In this document: positions 60,481-64,000 of the stretch, piece by piece | Numbering within the stretch: the first letter of the stretch is position 1 | How the letters are laid out: every line of letters begins with the position of its first letter | Source of the DNA: Paenibacillus catalpae | Lineage (GTDB): Bacteria > Bacillota > Bacilli > Paenibacillales > Paenibacillaceae | Assembly (NCBI RefSeq): GCF_900112695.1 | Contig: NZ_FOMT01000004.1 | Location: 310,001-374,000, forward strand | Direction: 5' to 3' | DNA: 64,000 nucleotides | Program-made: the position numbers and the translations under genes | The notes under the pieces: model-generated | Told to the model about the DNA's origin: nothing | The model's input: the letters and a program-made list of their open reading frames with translations, nothing else | The model's database searches: none

Positions 60481-61353
60481 TCATTCCGCCCTTCGTACAG
60501 GCAAACCTGCAACGTCCAGCTTAACGCGGAACAAAGCGCCGGCAAGCGGCTGCTGGCTTAACTGCTGCTCGTCATTGCCTATTCTGGCTGTCGTAATGTA
60601 CAGCTCGTCCAGATTCTCACCGCCAAACGCACATGAGGTAACATTTCGAACGGGGATCGGAATTGTCGCCAGCTTATCGCCGGTTAGAGGATTCCACCGT
60701 CCAATCTGCCAGCCGCCCCAATGTCCGATCCACAGCATCCCTTCCGAGTCGATGCTCATGCCGTCAGGACTTCCTTCCCCTTCAGGGAACGTGATGACGA
60801 TGCGCTTGTTCGCGATCTGACCGGTTGCGGAATCGTAATCGAAAGCATAGACGAAATTCTCGAAGGTATCGATATAGTACATCACGGTACCTTCAGCAGT
60901 CCAAGCCAGCCCGTTGGAGCAGCCGATCTCAGACAGCCGCTTCGTCAGCTTGCCGTCCTCCAGAACATACAGATGACCGTTGCGATTCTCCCAGGAGCTC
61001 ATCGTTCCTGCCCAGAACCGTCCTGCAGGATCACATTTCCCGTCATTCAAACGGTTGGTTGCCGTCTCTTCTTCGGTATGCGCGATTAAGGTTGTGCTTC
61101 CTGTCTCGAGGTCGAATCGATAAAACCCGTCTGCAAGAGCCATTAACCAAGTCCCATCCTCCGACGGAACAACCGCGCTAATCTTCTGCTCCATCTGATA
61201 CTGCATTTTTCTGCCGTCACTTGGACGATAACGTTGTAATCGGCGGCCTTCCACATCCACCCACAAAAGCTCCTGCAGCCGATCATCCCATACCGGACCT
61301 TCTCCCAGTTCATTCCGTTCCTCCAATAGGCATTCCGGCCTAAACATCTTCAA
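60481..61353 (-). CDS. SMP-30/gluconolactonase/LRE family protein
   Basis: A ~290-residue six-bladed beta-propeller lactonase. ELGEGPVWDDRLQELLWVDV gives the metal-binding Glu; TNRLNDGKCDPAGRFWAGTM the Asn; SNGLAWTAEGTVMYYIDTFE the second Asn; GSPDGMSIDSEGMLWIGHWG the Asp. It hydrolyses sugar lactones such as gluconolactone in the cytoplasm. The start is TTG 61353 (GGAGGAGGG 6 bases upstream) or ATG two codons later. Co-transcribed with the TPR gene. Confidence 0.88.
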   Translation of the reverse strand: MKMFRPECLLEERNELGEGPVWDDRLQELLWVDVEGRRLQRYRPSDGRKMQYQMEQKISAVVPSEDGTWLMALADGFYRFDLETGSTTLIAHTEEETATNRLNDGKCDPAGRFWAGTMSSWENRNGHLYVLEDGKLTKRLSEIGCSNGLAWTAEGTVMYYIDTFENFVYAFDYDSATGQIANKRIVITFPEGEGSPDGMSIDSEGMLWIGHWGGWQIGRWNPLTGDKLATIPIPVRNVTSCAFGGENLDELYITTARIGNDEQQLSQQPLAGALFRVKLDVAGLPVRRAE

Positions 61354-61483
61354 AATTAACCCTCCTCCCATATCTCAGAAACACAAGAAATTTCCGATAT
61401 ACTCAGTATGAGCCCAAAATACTGGGTTTTGCAATGCGTTGTCGTCATGACATCCCTTGCATTCTAAAGAGAAAGGAATAAAG

Positions 61484-62581
61484 ATGATGAAAAAGAAAAT
61501 CGCAGGCATTGCGTTAGCTATACTTCTTTGCTCTTACGCATCACTTAGCTTTGCCAGCACAAAGACATCCGCGGATTTTACTGATCTTAAGGATTTGGAT
61601 GCGGCAACTAAAGCCAAGTTCGATGCCATGATCAGCGCGGGAATCTTCGACGGCGTCTCGGACACCAGCTTTGGTCTGAAGGAGGAAATGAACCGCGCCC
61701 AGTTCGCGAAGGTCGCTTCACTCGTCATGGCCCTCAAGACGGACGATTCATTGAAGACATCCAGCTTCAAGGATGTGAAAGCTGATGATGCGGCTAACGG
61801 CTACGCCCTTCCGTACATTGAAGCGCTTAAAGCCGCAGGAGTTACGGAGGGCTACGGAGCAGGCGTTTACGATCCGGCAGGCAAAGTAACGAAGGAACAG
61901 CTTGCCACGTTCCTGGTCAGAGTTCTAGGCAAGGATGCTGATGCAAAAGCCAAGGACGGCACGGATACAACCGTATCGGATTGGGCGCAGGGTTATGTCG
62001 CGCTGGCCCTTGAGTTAAAGCTGCTGAATAATGGCGATGACGGAAAATTTGGCGGAAAAACCAATGCAACACGTGACTTGCTGCTAACAGGTTCGTACGA
62101 AACGAAGCAGCAATATGTACCGCCAACACCAAGCCCAACTCCTACACCAACACCGGTATATACATCGCCGCCGGTGAATACTGAGCAGCCGAGCGTATCT
62201 CCAAGTGACGACACTAGTGGTGAAAATGGTAGCGAAAACGGCGGTGATAACGGTGGCGAGCAGCCAGGCGATGGCTCCGGCGAGCAACCGGGCGACGGCT
62301 CCGGCGAGCAGCCGGGCGACGGCTCCGGCGAGCAGCCAGGCGACGGCTCCGGCGAGCAGCCAGGCGACGGCTCCGGCGAGCAACCGGGCGACGGCTCCGG
62401 CGAGCAGCCGGGCGACGGCTCCGGCGAGCAACCGTGCGACGGCTCCGGCGAGCAGCCGGGCGACGGCTCCGGCGAAATCCCTGGCAGCGGCAATGGCGAC
62501 GATTTGCCGATAACCGATCCTACCGGAGGTTGTCAGGCAATTGGTTGTGAGGTTATTATCCCTCCTGGTTGGGGTGGTTAA
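61484..62581 (+). CDS. SLH-domain surface protein with GEQPGDGS repeat tail
   Basis: A 365-residue secreted protein. Signal peptide (residues 1-25, to SFAST), then three S-layer-homology units at ~30-200 (FDAMISAGIFDGVSDTSFGL, YIEALKAAGVTEGYGAGVYD, YVALALELKLLNNGDDGKFG), which bind pyruvylated wall polymer. A Pro/Thr linker leads to nine 8-residue GEQPGDGS repeats; the eighth has Cys for Gly. The C terminus CQAIGCEVIIPPGWGG has two more cysteines. No enzymatic domain: a wall-anchored spacer or display protein. ATG 61484 follows AGAAAGGAATAA. Confidence 0.85.
   Translation: MMKKKIAGIALAILLCSYASLSFASTKTSADFTDLKDLDAATKAKFDAMISAGIFDGVSDTSFGLKEEMNRAQFAKVASLVMALKTDDSLKTSSFKDVKADDAANGYALPYIEALKAAGVTEGYGAGVYDPAGKVTKEQLATFLVRVLGKDADAKAKDGTDTTVSDWAQGYVALALELKLLNNGDDGKFGGKTNATRDLLLTGSYETKQQYVPPTPSPTPTPTPVYTSPPVNTEQPSVSPSDDTSGENGSENGGDNGGEQPGDGSGEQPGDGSGEQPGDGSGEQPGDGSGEQPGDGSGEQPGDGSGEQPGDGSGEQPCDGSGEQPGDGSGEIPGSGNGDDLPITDPTGGCQAIGCEVIIPPGWGG
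62254..62475 (+). repeat. 24-bp in-frame tandem repeat, nine units
   Basis: Each unit reads GGCGAGCAGCCGGGCGACGG plus CTCC with occasional third-base changes. The eighth copy has TGC in place of GGC, giving a lone Cys. High similarity suggests recent slippage or unequal crossing-over. Confidence 0.92.
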
Positions 62582-62614
62582 AAAAACAACGGTGCTAATC
62601 GCACCGTTGTTTTT
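62582..62614. terminator. Bidirectional terminator
   Basis: AAAAACAACGGTGC, TAATC, GCACCGTTGTTTTTG between convergent genes. Confidence 0.92.
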
Positions 62615-62617
62615 GCT

Positions 62618-62989
62618 TTAGCCCTCCCGATAGTACGACAGTACCCAGCACACACCGTTCCGGTCTGTCACGATTGCCAAATAACCATTAAACGGTGCTT
62701 CATACATCTCGGCCTGAATCGTTCCGCTCCCCGCAAACTCATCATATATCCTTCTGAATGTTTCTTCCGTGTCGATCTTCAAAAATACTCTAACGTAATC
62801 GCCCTTCAAGGCAGGCTTCGCTGCTTGGGTATCCGCAAACTTAAGAGATGTTCCCTCTACATGAAGATCCGCATTAAGAACCACGTCCCCCTGCTGGCGC
62901 AGAATTACGATTTCACCGCCAAAGACACTTTGATAATACTTTATTTCCTCTTTGCAATTGTCCACTGCGATAAACGGCTGTGCAATCAT
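62618..62989 (-). CDS. VOC/PhnB-like protein
   Basis: A 123-residue VOC-fold protein of the PhnB/glyoxalase-like type: AQPFIAVDNCKEEIKYYQSV, FGGEIVILRQQGD, GTSLKFADTQ and YLAIVTDRNGVCWVLSY. Function unknown. ATG 62989 follows GGGAGGATGG; the frame is open three codons further. It starts 15 bp after the MarR gene stop, so probably one operon under that repressor. Confidence 0.85.
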   Translation of the reverse strand: MIAQPFIAVDNCKEEIKYYQSVFGGEIVILRQQGDVVLNADLHVEGTSLKFADTQAAKPALKGDYVRVFLKIDTEETFRRIYDEFAGSGTIQAEMYEAPFNGYLAIVTDRNGVCWVLSYYREG

Positions 62990-63004
62990 GCTAACCATCC
63001 TCCC

Positions 63005-63454
63005 TTAGTCCGTCAAATTATGAAGGACATTCTTTAACAGCGTTAACAATAAGCTATACTCTTCGTCGCTAATCCCTCTCCGGGTCTTGCTCTTGATCCG
63101 GTTCAGCGCTTCCTGCACCTTCGGTACCACTTCATGGCCCGCTTCTGTCAAATAAAGCAGATGGTAACGGTTATCCGCCGGATCCGGCTCCCTGCGCACA
63201 TACCCTTCCGCTTCCAGCTTGGCGACAGCCTTGGCCGTTGTCGTCTTGTCAATAAGCAGCTTCTCGCTTAATGCCTTCTGCGTAACCGGCTGCCGAGAGG
63301 CAATCGCCATCAGAAAAATATACTGGCCGCTTCCGATCCGATATGGCGCCAGCTCGGCTGAAATGAGTACCTGCATATGTCGGTAGATTGCCGAGATGTA
63401 TTGTCCGTGCGATTCCGATGCATGCTCATGCCCTTTATTCCAATGCCCGCTCAG
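63005..63454 (-). CDS. MarR family transcriptional regulator, probable CTG start
   Basis: A winged-helix repressor: SGQYIFLMAIASRQPVTQKA, KLLIDKTTTAKAVAKLEAEG, VRREPDPADNRYHLLYLT. From the first ATG (63376) it would be only 123 residues and lose the dimerisation helix. Extending upstream in frame gives SGHWNKGHEHASESHGQYIS, AIYRHMQ, a plausible MarR N terminus, beginning at CTG 63454 exactly 6 bases after GAGGAGG; total 149 residues, normal for the family. No ATG, GTG or TTG fits that site in frame. Two exact 26-bp repeats just upstream look like its operators. Confidence 0.8.
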   Translation of the reverse strand: MSGHWNKGHEHASESHGQYISAIYRHMQVLISAELAPYRIGSGQYIFLMAIASRQPVTQKALSEKLLIDKTTTAKAVAKLEAEGYVRREPDPADNRYHLLYLTEAGHEVVPKVQEALNRIKSKTRRGISDEEYSLLLTLLKNVLHNLTD

Positions 63455-63469
63455 AGGATCCCTCCTCGA

Positions 63470-63537
63470 AAATAGAATGTTATTGCAACTAATTTAATCT
63501 CATCATATGCCAAATAGAATGTTATTGCAACTAATTT
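63470..63537. promoter_or_regulatory. Twin 26-bp operator repeats upstream of marR
   Basis: Two identical 26-bp copies at 63470-63495 and 63512-63537, 42 bp apart (four helical turns). Each contains the imperfect dyad TAGTTGCAATAACATTCTA on the minus strand. The placement just before the ribosome binding site fits autorepression. Confidence 0.75.
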
Positions 63538-63571
63538 TATGCAACATTTTCCACATTCTAAAAAGAGGCCG

Positions 63572-64000
63572 TTACATCTTCCCTCTGCGTCCTGAACGAA
63601 TCAACACGTACAGCGCAAACACCAGAAGCACAGCAGCAAGTACATAAGCTGACCGGGCGATAACAGGATGATCTCCATTATTGATCCCGATCGCAATAAA
63701 CGCCCAAACGAACACCGCCGTATAGGCCCAGTCCCGATAACGGATGCCAACACGAAAGGCAAGCAAGGCTGCCGCCGCCAGCATGATAAATGTCCACGCC
63801 TCTTCAGAGAGACCCAAGCGGTTCCAATCTGAGGCGTAAAGAGCAACTGAAATGTTCACGATACTGGCGACGCAGATCCAGCCCAAGTAAAGGCTGAACG
63901 GCAGTCTTACCCACAAACGGTCTGCCAGCGATATGGAGTTCTTGGAGACATGCTGAATCCCGAGATATAGGATGATCAGCGACACCAGCAGAGCAAGCAT
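63572..64000 (-). CDS. TspO/tryptophan-rich-like membrane protein (partial)
   Basis: At least 142 residues with five predicted helices; the upstream end lies beyond the window, and the ATG at 64000 may be internal. RLPFSLYLGWICVASIVNIS followed by WTFIMLAAAALLAFRV and a short basic tail (RSGRRGKM) resembles the C-terminal half of the longer (~270-residue) tryptophan-rich sensory protein relatives in bacilli. Function not established. It runs toward the MarR gene on the same strand. Confidence 0.65.
   Translation of the reverse strand: MLALLVSLIILYLGIQHVSKNSISLADRLWVRLPFSLYLGWICVASIVNISVALYASDWNRLGLSEEAWTFIMLAAAALLAFRVGIRYRDWAYTAVFVWAFIAIGINNGDHPVIARSAYVLAAVLLVFALYVLIRSGRRGKM

Noticed and set aside
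61993-62493. Minus-strand frame rich in Ser-Pro-Glu-Cys repeats
   Set aside because: It is the reverse reading of the 24-bp repeat in the SLH protein; no ribosome binding site or family similarity.

Overview
The window looks like chromosome from a Paenibacillus-type, spore-forming, Gram-positive soil bacterium. This is inferred from strong AGGAGG-type ribosome binding sites, mid-range GC, an H-type spore SASP with a sigma-G-like promoter, an S-layer-homology protein, ferric-siderophore genes in yclNOPQ order, and a GH87 alpha-1,3-glucanase with the architecture known from Paenibacillus and Bacillus circulans. No rRNA, tRNA, transposase, prophage block or CRISPR array was recognised.

Layout. 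1-4.8 kb: a degenerate intergenic repeat, a VOC protein, an AraC regulator divergent from a Gfo/Idh dehydrogenase plus aldo/keto reductase pair, then two adjacent GNAT acetyltransferase genes, one broken by two frameshifts. 5-13.2 kb: a carbohydrate locus (GH88 unsaturated-uronyl hydrolase, cytoplasmic sulfatase, two ABC permeases, binding lipoprotein) divergent from a two-component system; it looks built to import and dismantle sulfated, lyase-generated oligosaccharides. 13.2-22.5 kb: APH-like kinase, aldo/keto reductase, PadR/DUF2812 pair, FhuF-like protein behind a Fur box, GH25 lysozyme, glutathione peroxidase, Nudix protein and an ABC-2 exporter trio. 22.5-33.1 kb: YVTN beta-propeller, a ROK repressor that has lost its kinase and zinc motifs facing a split chromate transporter across twin operators, a double SRPBCC protein, SelO with a small Xre protein, a secreted tyrosine phosphatase, a TrkH/KtrB potassium transporter and glutamate racemase.

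33.1-37.5 kb: an unusual leader (exact 68-bp tandem repeats, competing hairpins, an AUG-UAG start-stop behind a perfect Shine-Dalgarno, a cre-like site) in front of the secreted GH87 glucanase. 37.5-39.9 kb: a 4-TM protein, a stand-alone RelA/SpoT-type HD hydrolase and an AT-rich RelA/SpoT synthetase, possibly an alarmone toxin-antitoxin or defence module. 40-44 kb: EamA exporter, sspH, DUF5519 protein, and a PurA paralogue divergent from a LysR regulator. 44-49.8 kb: a Fur-boxed iron island (Btr-like AraC regulator, YclNOPQ-like transporter, IsdG-type heme monooxygenase).

49.8-64 kb: a holin-like protein, a diguanylate cyclase, an HxlR/oxidoreductase pair and an SDR; then a compact three-gene operon of an Lgt-like protein, a Tes-like radical SAM enzyme (family of the archaeal tetraether lipid synthase) and a small membrane protein; an OmpR/HK pair facing a two-gene membrane operon; SMP-30 and TPR genes; an SLH protein with a GEQPGDGS repeat; a VOC protein and a MarR regulator that appears to use a CTG start behind two exact 26-bp operator repeats; and a partial TspO-like gene cut by the window edge.

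The strongest candidates for undescribed biology are the Lgt-like/Tes-like operon, the GH87 leader RNA, the alarmone module and the ROK/chromate circuit. Gene starts were moved to the codon best supported by a ribosome binding site where the longest frame was not convincing.
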